From: Mesorhizobium shangrilense
GTDB taxonomy: Bacteria; Pseudomonadota; Alphaproteobacteria; Rhizobiales; Rhizobiaceae
Direction: 5' to 3'
Assembly (NCBI RefSeq): GCF_028826155.1
Contig: NZ_JAQGPN010000001.1
Location: 3,725,501-3,789,500 of the forward strand
DNA: 64,000 bases
Of the stretch, positions 21,901-30,403 are shown one piece after another. Every line of letters starts with the position of its first letter. Position 1 is the first letter of the stretch. A model generated the notes under the pieces. The model did not search any database. It worked only from the letters and a program-made list of their open reading frames with translations, and was not told the DNA's origin. Made by a program: the position numbers and the translations under genes.

Positions 21901-22348
21901 GGCGAAAATCTCCGCTGAGAAGCGGCAGCAGACGGACGCCGAACTGCAGCGTCCCCGCCTCGACCTGGGGCGCCCCATTGGTGCTGACGCGGACGTCACT
22001 GATGTTGAGGGCAAGGAATCGCGAGCCGTCGAGCGAAATGCGTGCGGGACCGATCGCCGCGGCCACGCCCGGACCCGCCGCGCGCCGCAGCGCCGCCTCG
22101 GCTTCGAACCTCAGGCGCTCTGTTCCGATCCCCGACGCACCGATCCCGTAAAGACCAAGGAGCAGCACGAGGATAAGCCCCAACAGCGCCGCCACGGACT
22201 TCCCGGCCGTCCGCAGCGCACGCCCATAGACCGGCGCGCGCGGCGGGCGCGGCACGTCCTGGCCCAGCGCCGACGGAAGTGCGGTGAGATCGCAGATTTC
22301 GTCGCGTCTGAACCGGATTCTCTCGTGTCTAGGTATCTCCAGCTGCAC
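18923..22348 (-). CDS. AsmA/YhdP-like envelope protein (DUF3971)
   Basis: A 1141-aa protein with one transmembrane segment at about 50-72 (SVAALLGLILVLLLGLYG), placing the long remainder in the periplasm. It is made of beta-rich repeats typical of the AsmA clan. The DUF3971 region runs through the middle, and the C-terminal AsmA-like part contains YLKLDGGVLRGPMIGATFQG, GTFMPAYGLNRLFGELPIIG and QINPLSVIAPGIFRQIFEF, hallmarks of YhdP-type bridge proteins. YhdP relatives move phospholipids between the inner and outer membranes, so the same role is inferred. The start codon is GTG at 22348. It is divergent from the peroxiredoxin gene and convergent with tyrS. Confidence 0.9.
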   Translation of the reverse strand: MQLEIPRHERIRFRRDEICDLTALPSALGQDVPRPPRAPVYGRALRTAGKSVAALLGLILVLLLGLYGIGASGIGTERLRFEAEAALRRAAGPGVAAAIGPARISLDGSRFLALNISDVRVSTNGAPQVEAGTLQFGVRLLPLLSGDFRLGSAKISDARISVPALLFGRTGDWTGSIRNEDGLIDPDLAGEALFRVLHHALDTLERGGTRRIDLANTELVLADTGRIRSLVITEASLADDGRGILTLSATGSLDGRAMSLTGTAAHEGGDRRISSVELNLAVAPAEPLVLDASGMLSPDGSKSRLGAAEVKITGSEGVAGNPSRLALEVHLDNSIIDMGKRGVVPADADIDATLEVGANKIEIDKLLISTGRSRIEATGAVGPKPREAGSSQGPVYRYEFVTDRALLSPIDSPEAPIEFFARMAGHFDEATMLLSADELAVRTGEGELAGVASVEFVRGKTPGLALAVSASEMPVAHVKQFWPWLAAGKARQWALANLFGGRMMESQVRYRVPPGRIGDGVPLNGDEISGRFVVADSRFDTTGELPPIRDAGGVIEFRGNDVDISLSSGVAFLPSGKQVDLSNGVLTFRNAHIQPVVGDLALDIKGDAAAVAELGSLDPIDAMRRLGMAPADFSGTVTGHVKTQLPLQKSTDLKSLKWKVDLKVSQLALAKPLEGQKLTNADGTIVVDPGKAVVELDGRLNGVPAELSLVEPLGPDPTSRRREISLTVNDENRNKIAPGLDGLVSGTMVIKVDASAPDKPQSTKADLTKAKLNIPWVGWSKGAGVPANVSFNMAADGGKATLSKFELSGETFAIGGEVKLAEGALASAQFDKVRLNRGDSARVDVSRQGKGYAVTVKGESFDGRSLIKLVLGDAGAGQKGTEKGPTVSVKAAIDRLAGFHGETLSNVQLTYRGAQGGDAIYSLSAATRGGGAVSVKSGVEDGRQVMRVQSADAGSFVRFLDIYEHMQGGEVDLVLRGQNSGSMRGQVNATKFDIVNEERLGSIVSTKPDGSDRSLNQAVRRDIDTARVQFQRGFAAVEKGDGYLKLDGGVLRGPMIGATFQGTLYDQRGNIDMTGTFMPAYGLNRLFGELPIIGVLLGNGRDRGLIGVTFKLAGKASKPQLQINPLSVIAPGIFRQIFEFQ

Positions 22349-22442
22349 GCACCTTCCCGTCGCGCCTGAGCCCTGTGGACGAGTTCCGTCCTAACATATA
22401 ACCGAAGGCCGCTCGCGACTATTTCCGAACAACGGCAACGAT

Positions 22443-22928
22443 ATGACTGATTTGCAAATTGGCACAAAGGCCCCCGACTTCAATTTGTCGCTGGGGGGTG
22501 AACCCCAAACGCTGACGGGGCTGGAGGGCCGTCCTGTCGTCGTCTTCTTCTACCCGCGAGCCGGGACGCCGGGCTGCACCAACGAAGTGACCGAGTTTTC
22601 GAAACGGTACGGCGAGTTCGCCGCGATCGGCGTCGAGGTGGTGGGGATATCGCCCGATGCCCCGGCAAAGCTGGCGCGCTTTCGTGACAAGCACGGGTTG
22701 CACGTTCACCTCGCCTCCGACGAGGGCCTCGAGATTGCTAAGGCGTGGGGCGTCTGGGTGGAAAAGCAGATGTACGGCCGTCGCTACATGGGGGTCGAGC
22801 GGGCGACTTTCCTCGTCGATTCAAAGGGAACGATCGCCGCGCTCTGGCGCAAGGTCAAGGTCGCAGGCCATGTAGAGGAAGTTCTGGCGACGGCACGCGC
22901 TCTGGGCGGCGCAAGGGGGGACGCCTAA
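22443..22928 (+). CDS. bcp: Peroxiredoxin, Bcp/PrxQ family
   Basis: Thiol peroxidase that reduces hydrogen and organic peroxides in the cytosol. The active-site segment is PRAGTPGCTNEVTEF with the peroxidatic cysteine in the conserved TPGC context. The resolving cysteine that E. coli Bcp has five residues later is replaced by threonine, and the protein has no second cysteine, so it should act as a 1-Cys enzyme needing an external thiol. Length 161 aa is usual. It is divergent from the AsmA-like gene, with a 94-bp shared promoter region. Confidence 0.93.
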   Translation: MTDLQIGTKAPDFNLSLGGEPQTLTGLEGRPVVVFFYPRAGTPGCTNEVTEFSKRYGEFAAIGVEVVGISPDAPAKLARFRDKHGLHVHLASDEGLEIAKAWGVWVEKQMYGRRYMGVERATFLVDSKGTIAALWRKVKVAGHVEEVLATARALGGARGDA

Positions 22929-23016
22929 GACCGCAAGGCGTGGATTGACACGCGGCGGCGGGAACCCACGGCGAAGCATTCGCGTTCTGGCTTGGCAAAC
23001 AAACCAGGAGAATGAC

Positions 23017-23094
23017 ATGCTTCGCTCGATCGTTCTGTGGATGCTCGGTATCCCGATCCCCATCATCATCCTGCTGTGGCTGTTCCTCGATTGA
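23017..23094 (+). CDS. 25-residue membrane microprotein
   Basis: A very short reading frame of 25 codons. After MLRSIVLW comes a continuous hydrophobic stretch (MLGIPIPIIILLWLFL) ending in Asp. A good ribosome site, AGGAG at 23006-23010, lies six bases before the ATG. The charged N-terminus and single predicted transmembrane helix suggest a small inner-membrane protein. The function is unknown. It lies 88 bp after bcp on the same strand and is followed by a GC-rich hairpin (GAGGGTGGC/GCCGCCCTC) around 23103-23127. Confidence 0.65.
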   Translation: MLRSIVLWMLGIPIPIIILLWLFLD

Positions 23095-23215
23095 GTGGGT
23101 CAGGAGGGTGGCCGGGGGAGCCGCCCTCACCGCTTGAAACACCGCAACAAAAGTTTGTTAACCCTAATAATGTCTAATCAAACGCGTCATTGGCCTTCTC
23201 GGAAAGACGCGTCTC

Positions 23216-24490
23216 GTGAAGCAAGCCGGTCAGTCCGCCACATTTGGACGGCGCAAGGAGCCGCATACCGTCATCATCGCTCGTGGCGATGAGATCAAGC
23301 ATTTCACCATCAAGCCCTGGGTCGGCGCACTGCTCGGATCGACGTTCGCTGCAATCGCCATCGGCTACCTGCTCGCCACCTCATACCTCGTCCTGCGCGA
23401 CGACCTCATTGGTGCGTCGGTCGCGCGGCAGGCGCGCATGCAGCAAGCCTATGAGGACCGCATCTCGGCGCTCCGGGCACAGGTGGACCGCATCACCAGC
23501 CGGCAACTGCTCGACCAGCAATTGGTCGAGAGCAAGGTCAGCGAGTTGCTGGAGCGGCAGACTCAATTGTCGCAGCGCCATGGCAAGCTCGGCCCCCTGC
23601 TCGACCGCGCCGGGGGCATGCAGGCGATGCCGGAAGCTGCGCCCGTGCCTCCCGAGAAGCCGGAGATTAAGGCCGAGCTCGGCGGCGCCAATCCGCTGCT
23701 TGCATCCACAGGTCACTCAGTGACCGAAGCGCTGTCGTTCTGGGGTGCGCGCCAGGAGCCGAGCCATCGCGACTCCGCGGCCGACAGGGCCGACAAGCTT
23801 TTCGTCGGCCTCAACCAGTCGCTGCGCTCGATCGAGAGCGAGCAGATGGAGAGGGTGAGCAGGCTTGCGGAGAATGCCTATGAAAGGGCGGACACCATAG
23901 CCGGGGCCCTGGAAGCGGCAGGTCTCTCAGTCGACCGGGATGAAGACAGGCCGGCGCTCGGCGGTCCGCTCGTGCCGCTCGATCCCACGACCGCCTTCGA
24001 CGCCAAGGTAAGGGAACTGGACGAAGCGCTGACCACCCTTGAAACGGTCAAGGCCGCGGCGCTGCGTCTGCCCATCGCCAATCCGGCGCCCGGGCGTTCC
24101 GTCACCAGCACATTCGGGCCTCGCCGCGATCCGCTGCTCGGCACGATGGCCCTGCACTCCGGGATGGACTTTCGGTCCAGCGTCGGATCATCCGTACACG
24201 CCACCGGCGCCGGAAAGGTCATTCACGCAGGATGGAATGGCGGCTACGGCAAGATGGTCGAGATCGACCACGGCGACGGCCTCGTTACCCGTTACGCCCA
24301 TATGAGCGCGGTCACTGTGCGGGTGGGGCAGAACGTCAACGCGGGGGACGAAGTGGGCGCGTCGGGCAACAGCGGCCGGTCAACCGGCCCGCACCTCCAC
24401 TATGAGGTGCGCAGGAACGGCGAAGCGCTCAATCCATTGCCGTTCATCAAGGCCGGACGCAAGATCGGCCGGTATCTGACGAGTTCCTGA
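23216..24490 (+). CDS. M23-family peptidoglycan peptidase
   Basis: Membrane-anchored LytM/M23 protein that cuts peptidoglycan or activates amidases at division. A short cytosolic N-terminus leads to a transmembrane segment at about 40-62 (WVGALLGSTFAAIAIGYLL), then a coiled coil (QARMQQAYEDRISALRAQVD). A Pro-rich linker precedes the catalytic domain, which holds HSGMDF and HLHYEV, the zinc-ligand motifs of active M23 enzymes. The start is GTG at 23216 with GGAAAGA upstream. Length is 424 aa. Both metal motifs are intact, so it is likely an active enzyme rather than a degenerate EnvC-type activator. Confidence 0.93.
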   Translation: MKQAGQSATFGRRKEPHTVIIARGDEIKHFTIKPWVGALLGSTFAAIAIGYLLATSYLVLRDDLIGASVARQARMQQAYEDRISALRAQVDRITSRQLLDQQLVESKVSELLERQTQLSQRHGKLGPLLDRAGGMQAMPEAAPVPPEKPEIKAELGGANPLLASTGHSVTEALSFWGARQEPSHRDSAADRADKLFVGLNQSLRSIESEQMERVSRLAENAYERADTIAGALEAAGLSVDRDEDRPALGGPLVPLDPTTAFDAKVRELDEALTTLETVKAAALRLPIANPAPGRSVTSTFGPRRDPLLGTMALHSGMDFRSSVGSSVHATGAGKVIHAGWNGGYGKMVEIDHGDGLVTRYAHMSAVTVRVGQNVNAGDEVGASGNSGRSTGPHLHYEVRRNGEALNPLPFIKAGRKIGRYLTSS

Positions 24491-24592
24491 CCGGATCATC
24501 ACCCAAAACCCGTCCGGGGAGCGCCTGAAACTGCTGAGGCGGGCTTGAGAAAACTGTCCCGGGACCCGGCATTCCGCCTCCCGGGATCATGT

Positions 24593-25724
24593 TCAGTCGA
24601 TATCGGCGACGGGTTGCGCCGAGCCGCCCTGGATGCGTTGCGCTAGCGACGCCTCCATGAACTCGTCAAGGTCGCCATCGAGCACGTCCGACGGGCTTGG
24701 GCTCTCGACCCCGGTGCGCAGATCCTTCACCAACTGGTAGGGCTGCAGCACGTAGGACCTGATCTGGTGACCCCAGCCGATGTCGGTCTTGGTCGACTCG
24801 GTCGCGTTGGCAGCCGCCTCGCGCTTCTTCAGCTCTTCCTCGTACAGCCTAGAGCGCAGCATTTCCCACGCCTTGGCGCGGTTCTGGTGCTGCGAGCGGC
24901 CGGCCTGGCAGGCAACCGCGATGCCCGTCGGAATGTGCGTGATGCGAACCGCCGAGTCCGTCGTGTTGACGTGCTGGCCGCCGGCGCCCGACGACCGGTA
25001 CGTATCGATACGGACGTCCGACTCGCTCACCTCGATCTGGATGTTGTCGTCGATCACCGGATAGACCCAGATGCTCGAGAACGAGGTATGGCGGCGCGCA
25101 TTGCTGTCGTAGGGCGAGATGCGGACGAGACGGTGCACGCCCGATTCGGTCTTCAGCCAGCCGTAGGCGTTATGGCCCTTGATGAGCACGGTCGCCGACT
25201 TGATGCCGGCTTCCTCGCCCTCGTGGACCTCCAGCACCTCGACCTTGAAGCCGCGACGCTCCGCCCACCGCGTGTACATGCGCAAAAGCATGTTCGCCCA
25301 GTCCTGGCTCTCGGTGCCGCCAGCGCCGGCATGGACTTCGAGATAGGTATCGTTGGAATCGGCCTCGCCCGAGAGCATCGTCTCGATCTGGCGGGCGCGT
25401 ATCTCGCCCGACAGCGACCGGATCGCCGCCTCGGCATCCTCCACGACGCCAGCGTCGCCCTCGACCTCGCCGAGTTCGATCAGCTCGATGTTGTCGTTCA
25501 GCGCCTGTCCCAGTCCCTTGATAGCTCGGACATTGTCATCGAGGCTCTGACGTTCCCGCATCAGGTTCTGCGCTTCCTGCGGGTCGTTCCACAGCGCGGG
25601 GTCTTCCGCGCGCATGTTGAGATAGTCCAGTCGCTTCAGCGCCTGGTCCCAGTCAAAGATGCCTCCTCAGCAGGGCAATCGCCTGCTTGATTTCGTCGAC
25701 CAAATTCTCGGTTTCGGTACGCAT
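24593..25724 (-). CDS. prfB: Peptide chain release factor 2 (programmed +1 frameshift)
   Basis: Class I release factor for UGA and UAA. The downstream frame contains the GGQ motif in [17 protein letters not shown] and the SPF-equivalent tripeptide region near SPYDSN. Translation begins at the ATG at 25724 and reads 23 codons to an in-frame TGA at 25655-25653. A +1 shift at CTT-TGA-C then joins the main frame ([13 protein letters not shown], then [11 protein letters not shown]), giving a 376-aa protein. The upstream residues ([18 protein letters not shown]) match RF2 N-termini. It follows mrcA and its terminator. Confidence 0.96.
25653..25667 (-). promoter_or_regulatory. RF2 autoregulatory frameshift site
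   Basis: On the minus strand AGGAGG (25667-25662) is followed by CAT, then CTT TGA C. This is the classic RF2 recoding signal: an internal Shine-Dalgarno sequence three bases before CTT, a slow UGA stop, and a following C. When RF2 is scarce the ribosome slips +1 and makes full-length RF2. Confidence 0.95.
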
Positions 25725-25800
25725 TCCCGGATCGTGTCCTGATGGTTCGGGCCGCAGCCCAATGGTGGGCGCGATACATAGGGACCGCGTCCGGACCTGT

Positions 25801-25831
25801 AAAGCAAAATGGGCCGGCGTGGCCGGCCCAT
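25801..25831 (-). terminator. Rho-independent terminator of mrcA
   Basis: On the minus strand, ATGGGCCGGC and GCCGGCCCAT form a 10-bp stem with a 3-nt loop, followed by TTTGCTTT, starting about 33 bp after the mrcA stop. It separates mrcA from prfB. Confidence 0.8.
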
Positions 25832-25863
25832 CAACATGACCAAATGACCAAGGCTAAGCCGCC

Positions 25864-28311
25864 TCAGTAGAGGCCGCCGGCCGACTCCGTCACCGCCTTG
25901 CGGGCTTCCGACGAGATCGGGCCGCCGCCCTCCTCGCCTTCCATGCCGATGACCCAATAGCTGTCGGCGGGGCCGGTGCCGGGCTTGAACGCCTCGACGA
26001 TGGTGCCTTCGCCGCCGGCCTCGGCCTGCATGCCGGTCTTGCGGTTGATGGAGATGAGCTTCATGCCCTCCGGCACCTTGAAGTCCACGACGGGCACGTC
26101 CTTCATCGCCTCGGCCATGAACGCCTTGAAGACCGGCGCGGCAAGACCGCCGCCGGTCGCGCCCTTGCCGAGATTCTGAGGCTTGTCGTAGCCGAGGTAG
26201 AGGCCGACCGCGAGGTTGGGCGTGTAGCCCACGAACCACGCGTCCTTCTCGTCATTTGTGGTGCCGGTCTTGCCTGCGATCGGGCGGCCAAGCTCCGCAA
26301 GGGTGGTCGCCGTGCCGCGCAGCACGACACCTTCCATCATGGAGGTGATCTGGTAGGCCGTCATCGGATCGAGCACCTGCTCGGCGTTGTCGATGAGTTC
26401 GGGTTCGGTCTGGCCGGTCCATGTCTCGGCGACGCAACCCTCGCAGCCGCGCTCGTCATGCTTGTAGACGGTCTTGCCGTAGCGGTCCTGGATGCGGTCG
26501 ATAAGCGAGGGCCGGATCTGCCGGCCGCCGTTGGCCATGATCGAATAGGCCGAAACCATCCGCATCACAGTCGTCTCACCCGACCCCAGGGCCATCGGCA
26601 GATACTGCGCGAGGCGATCGTAGACGCCGAATCGCTCGGCATATTCGGCGACGATCTTCATGCCCATGTCGTTGGCGAGGCGGACCGTCATCAGGTTGCG
26701 CGATCGCTCGATGCCGTTGCGCAGCGTCGACGGGCCTGCGGCCTTGCCGTCGTAGTTCTTCGGGGTCCATGTCGTGGTGCCCGTCGTGATGGTGATCGGG
26801 CCGTCCATGATGACCGAGGCGGGCGTATAGCCGTTGTCCAGCGCCGCCGCGTAGACGATCGGCTTGAACGAGGAACCGGGCTGGCGCATCGCCTGTGTGG
26901 CGCGATTGAACTCCGATTCAGCGTAGGAGAAGCCGCCGACCATGGCCAGCACGCGGCCGGTGTGCGGATCCATGGCGACCATGCCGCCCGAGACCTCGGG
27001 CGATTGCCGCAACTCGTAGCCGGTTTCCGAACCTTCCTTCTTCTCGACGAAAACGACGTCGCCGGGCTTCAGCACGTCGGCCGGTGACTTGGCCTTGACG
27101 CGCTTGCCGTCGACCACGTGGCGCATCGCCCAGGTCATGTCCTCGACTGAAACCATGCCGGTCTCGCGCTTGTCCTCGAGTGCGCCGGATACAAGGCGTT
27201 TCGGCTGCAGGCCGATCGACAGGCCAGAACCGGAGCTCTCCAGCACCACCGCGAGACGCCACTCGGGCACGTCGTCCAGCCCCTTGACCTTGCCGACCGC
27301 TTCGCCCCAATCGCCCGAAATCTCGACGTGGTCCTTCGGACCGCGATAGCCGCGCAAGCGGTCGAACTTGACCAGCCCGTCCTGGAGCGACTTGCGGGCG
27401 ATGAGCTGAAGATGGGGATCGAGCGTGGTGCGGACAGAAAGACCGCCCTCGTAGAGCGCATCGACGCCGTAGCGCGCGATGAGTTCCCGTCGCACCTCTT
27501 CCGTAAAATACTCGCCGGCAAACAGGTAGGTGCCGTTGCGGCGCGGCGACACGCCGAGCGGCTCCGCCTTGGCCTTGTCGCCTTCCTCGCGCGTCACGTA
27601 GCCGTTCTCGACCATCTGGTCGATGACCCAGTTGCGGCGCTCGACGGCGCGCTCCGTCTGGCGGAACGGATGATAGTTCGACGGCCCCTTGGGCAGCGCC
27701 GCCAGATAGGCCGCGTCGGCCACGGTCAGCTCGTTGACCGACTTGTCATAGTAGGTGAGCGACGCACCGGCGATGCCGTAAGCACCCAGGCCGAAGAAAA
27801 TCTCGTTCAGGTAGAGTTCGAGGATCCGATCCTTCGAATAGGCCTGCTCGATCCGGAAGGAGAGGATCATCTCCTTGATCTTGCGTTCGTAGGTCTGGTC
27901 GGCGGTCAGAAGGAAGTTTTTCGCGACCTGCTGCGTGATGGTCGACGCGCCGACCTGGCGGCGTCCCGAGCCCATGTTGCGGAAATTGGTGACGACGGCG
28001 CGGAAGAGGCCGGTCACGTCGATGCCCGGGTGGGTGTAAAAATTCTTGTCCTCGGCCGACAGGAACGCGGCCTTCACGCGGTCAGGCACGGCCTGGATGG
28101 GCAGGTAGAGGCGACGCTCCTTGGCGAACTCGCCCATCAGCGAGCCGTCGGACGCATGCACGCGCGTCGTCACGGGCGGCTCGTAATTGGCGAGCACCTC
28201 GTAATCGGGCAGTTCCTTCGTCAGATGGCCGACATAAACGGCTACTCCCGCTGCAACCAGCAGCGCCAGCATCGTGCCGATGCCGAAGAAATAGCCAATG
28301 AGCCTGATCAT
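25864..28311 (-). CDS. mrcA: Penicillin-binding protein 1A (bifunctional)
   Basis: Class A PBP that polymerises and cross-links peptidoglycan. An N-terminal membrane anchor (LIGYFFGIGTMLALLVAAGVAVY) is followed by the glycosyltransferase domain with AFLSAEDKNFYTHPGID and the QQVAKNFLL segment. An OB-like insert precedes the transpeptidase domain, where the active-site serine lies in PGSSFKP (SxxK), then the middle motif region (SRNLMTVRLA) and KTGTTND (KTG). Length is 815 aa. A glycine/proline-rich tail ends the protein. It forms an envelope-gene cluster with the amidase gene upstream on the same strand, 230 bp away. Confidence 0.97.
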   Translation of the reverse strand: MIRLIGYFFGIGTMLALLVAAGVAVYVGHLTKELPDYEVLANYEPPVTTRVHASDGSLMGEFAKERRLYLPIQAVPDRVKAAFLSAEDKNFYTHPGIDVTGLFRAVVTNFRNMGSGRRQVGASTITQQVAKNFLLTADQTYERKIKEMILSFRIEQAYSKDRILELYLNEIFFGLGAYGIAGASLTYYDKSVNELTVADAAYLAALPKGPSNYHPFRQTERAVERRNWVIDQMVENGYVTREEGDKAKAEPLGVSPRRNGTYLFAGEYFTEEVRRELIARYGVDALYEGGLSVRTTLDPHLQLIARKSLQDGLVKFDRLRGYRGPKDHVEISGDWGEAVGKVKGLDDVPEWRLAVVLESSGSGLSIGLQPKRLVSGALEDKRETGMVSVEDMTWAMRHVVDGKRVKAKSPADVLKPGDVVFVEKKEGSETGYELRQSPEVSGGMVAMDPHTGRVLAMVGGFSYAESEFNRATQAMRQPGSSFKPIVYAAALDNGYTPASVIMDGPITITTGTTTWTPKNYDGKAAGPSTLRNGIERSRNLMTVRLANDMGMKIVAEYAERFGVYDRLAQYLPMALGSGETTVMRMVSAYSIMANGGRQIRPSLIDRIQDRYGKTVYKHDERGCEGCVAETWTGQTEPELIDNAEQVLDPMTAYQITSMMEGVVLRGTATTLAELGRPIAGKTGTTNDEKDAWFVGYTPNLAVGLYLGYDKPQNLGKGATGGGLAAPVFKAFMAEAMKDVPVVDFKVPEGMKLISINRKTGMQAEAGGEGTIVEAFKPGTGPADSYWVIGMEGEEGGGPISSEARKAVTESAGGLY

Positions 28312-28541
28312 GCCCGCTCCAGTCGATTCTGCGCAACGCCCTTAGGGCCACGAGCGACTTCCCCTCGCCCGGAAATCATCGCGACTTTCAATCCCTACAT
28401 CCTTCGTTCGCCGATGTGGGGAAAATGCGGCGAAGCGCAAGCTTCATCTGGCAGTCGTTGCAACATTTGCGTTCGTGTGGTCGTCCGGCAACGCTGCAAG
28501 GAGCGGCCGGCGCTCCCAGAAAAGGCGGAAGGCTCCTCCAG

Positions 28542-29771
28542 TCAACCCGCTCCGGCGCGGCTCCCCGCGAATATTGCCACCGCCTTGGAGATGCTTTCGG
28601 CCGCTTTTCGGCGCCAGTCCGCGTCCTGCAGCAGTTTTTCGTCCTTGGCGTTCGACAGGTAGCCCAGTTCCACAAGCACCGACGGCACGTCCGGCGCCTT
28701 CAGAACCCTGAAGCCGGCGAAGCGGTGGGGATTGTTGATCACGCCGATGGAGTGCGTCAGTTCGCCGACCAGCGTGCGGGCGAAACGGATCGAAAAGCTG
28801 TGGGTCTCGCGGCGGATCAGGTCGACGAGGATGTCAGCGACCTCGGTGTCGGCCTCCTGAATGTCGATGCCGGCGACCTGATCGGCGAGATTTTCGCGAA
28901 TCGCCAGCGCCTCGGCCTCCGGGTCGGACGCCTTGTCCGAAACGGTGTAGACGGTGGCTCCCCGAATCCCTTTCAGGTTGATCGTGTCCGCGTGGATGGA
29001 CACCAAAAGGTCGGCGCTCCGCTCGCGCGCGATGCGCACCCGGTCGTCAAGGCGCAGGAACTGGTCCGATTCGCGCGTCATCGAGACATCGTATTTTCCC
29101 GTAGCCTCAAGGACTTCGCGGAGCTCCTTCGCGAAGGCCAGCGTCACGGCCTTCTCGACCGTGCCGGCCGCCCCTTCCGCCCCGCCGTCGGCACCCCCGT
29201 GGCCGGGATCCAGGACGATGACAAACCGCTTCGACGCCTCGGGCAGCCGTTCCGTCTTCGGCGTCGACTGGCTGGAGGCGGTAACGAGCGCCTGATCGGC
29301 AAGCGCCTGGTCGAACGCCGCGGCGGATACGGACACCAGGTCTATCGCCAAGCGGTAACCCTTGGCGTCTTCGTTTGGAAGTACATCGACCTTCTCGACC
29401 GAGAACGGCCCCTTGGCGGAAATGACCAGCCGGGACACTCCGCCCTTGACGGCGCCGAAGCGCGCGTTCGCCACGAGGCCGTGCGGCTTCAGGTCAGCGT
29501 GGTCGAGCCGGAACGTGGTCTCGGGAAGGTCGACCACGAGTCGATGCGGTCCGCGCAGCAGGAACCACCGCGGTTCCGGCTCGCGGTCGAACTGCATCAC
29601 AATCCGCACGCGAGAGGCGTCGCCCGCGATCTTATACGCATGCGCTTCAAGCGAAGTCGCGCGCGCTGCAGGAACTCCGGCGAGCAACGTCGCAAACAGG
29701 ACAAGCGCCAGAAACACCAAATTCCGCAAAAGATATCCCTTGTGCTTCTCAACCGACACGGCGCTTCCCAT
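28542..29771 (-). CDS. amiC: N-acetylmuramoyl-L-alanine amidase (AMIN + Amidase_3)
   Basis: Periplasmic zinc amidase that splits septal peptidoglycan. The N-terminal signal (YLLRNLVFLALVLFATLLAG, then VPAARA) leads to an AMIN targeting domain (VRIVMQFDREPEPRWFLL, RLVVDLPET). The Amidase_3 catalytic domain begins with FVIVLDPGHGGADGGA, includes SADLLVSIHADTIN and ends with VLVELGYLSNAKDE, whose glutamate is the conserved catalytic residue. The frame is open to a TTG at 29834, but the ATG at 29771 is more likely. Length is about 409 aa. It pairs functionally with the M23 peptidase and PBP1A nearby. Confidence 0.94.
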   Translation of the reverse strand: MGSAVSVEKHKGYLLRNLVFLALVLFATLLAGVPAARATSLEAHAYKIAGDASRVRIVMQFDREPEPRWFLLRGPHRLVVDLPETTFRLDHADLKPHGLVANARFGAVKGGVSRLVISAKGPFSVEKVDVLPNEDAKGYRLAIDLVSVSAAAFDQALADQALVTASSQSTPKTERLPEASKRFVIVLDPGHGGADGGAEGAAGTVEKAVTLAFAKELREVLEATGKYDVSMTRESDQFLRLDDRVRIARERSADLLVSIHADTINLKGIRGATVYTVSDKASDPEAEALAIRENLADQVAGIDIQEADTEVADILVDLIRRETHSFSIRFARTLVGELTHSIGVINNPHRFAGFRVLKAPDVPSVLVELGYLSNAKDEKLLQDADWRRKAAESISKAVAIFAGSRAGAG

Positions 29772-29834
29772 ATCAGTGTTGCCTGACCTACCGGCAGTGT
29801 TGCTGCGGACGTGCCTCCGCGAAAACGGGCGCAA

Positions 29835-30403
29835 TCAATTAACGATTGGTAGCCTCGTAAGGTTAACCAAGCCTTTTCAGCCGGCATGACGCGACGGAAA
29901 GGCAGTGTGCCGCGTCGCCGAATTTGGGTTGCCATGATCGCCGGCAAATCATAAAAGCGACATTGGATCACTGCAATGCCCGACCCGCATCCGCCTACAG
30001 CTGAAGATTGTGGCGAGGTGAGGAACAGGCGGTTTCCGTCACGGATGCGGCAGCGGCGTCAGGTGACCCCGACAGATTTCTTCAAGGCGTTCCGGTGACG
30101 CGGAACCCTGAATGTGAGGAAAAACGGCCGGAACGGCAACGTTTCGCGCCGGCTCTTCGTGAGCATGAGCTGGTCCGGCGATGCCGGGCTTTGGTAAATT
30201 GTCCGCAAGGTACGCGATGACCCCACGTGCACACTCGAACATGACGGACCGGTCCGGCGCTCTGCGCGCCGGCGGCGCCATGTTCGTCGCGCGTAGTGAG
30301 CAGCGACCGGCGGGCACAATTTGGTCCGGCCCCTTGTCAGAAGGCATCCTGGGAGTCTCTCCCGGATTGCCTCGGCACTTGGGCGCTGGGGAGATAATCG
30401 ATA
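29835..30403 (+). promoter_or_regulatory. Long leader and promoter region of rne
   Basis: About 570 bp between the amidase and rne contain no convincing gene. Short hairpins occur throughout, for example GTTCCG/CGGAAC near 30089, a CCGGCGC/GCGCGCCGG arrangement near 30255 and CTGGGAG/CTCCCGG at 30349-30365, 38 bp before the start codon. In enterobacteria the rne 5' UTR is the site of RNase E autoregulation; a similar role is inferred here from the gene, length and structure, not from sequence homology. Part of the stretch must also carry the divergent amidase promoter. Confidence 0.45.

Noticed and set aside
25615..25724. In-frame stop in prfB as a sequencing error or pseudogene
   Set aside because: The stop sits in a perfect AGGAGG...CTT TGA C recoding site, which is the normal arrangement for RF2.
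29862..29876. TTAACCAAGCCTTTT as a CtrA site between the amidase and rne
   Set aside because: Only one half-site matches TTAA-N7-TTAA exactly. Such partial matches are common, so it is not reported as a feature.
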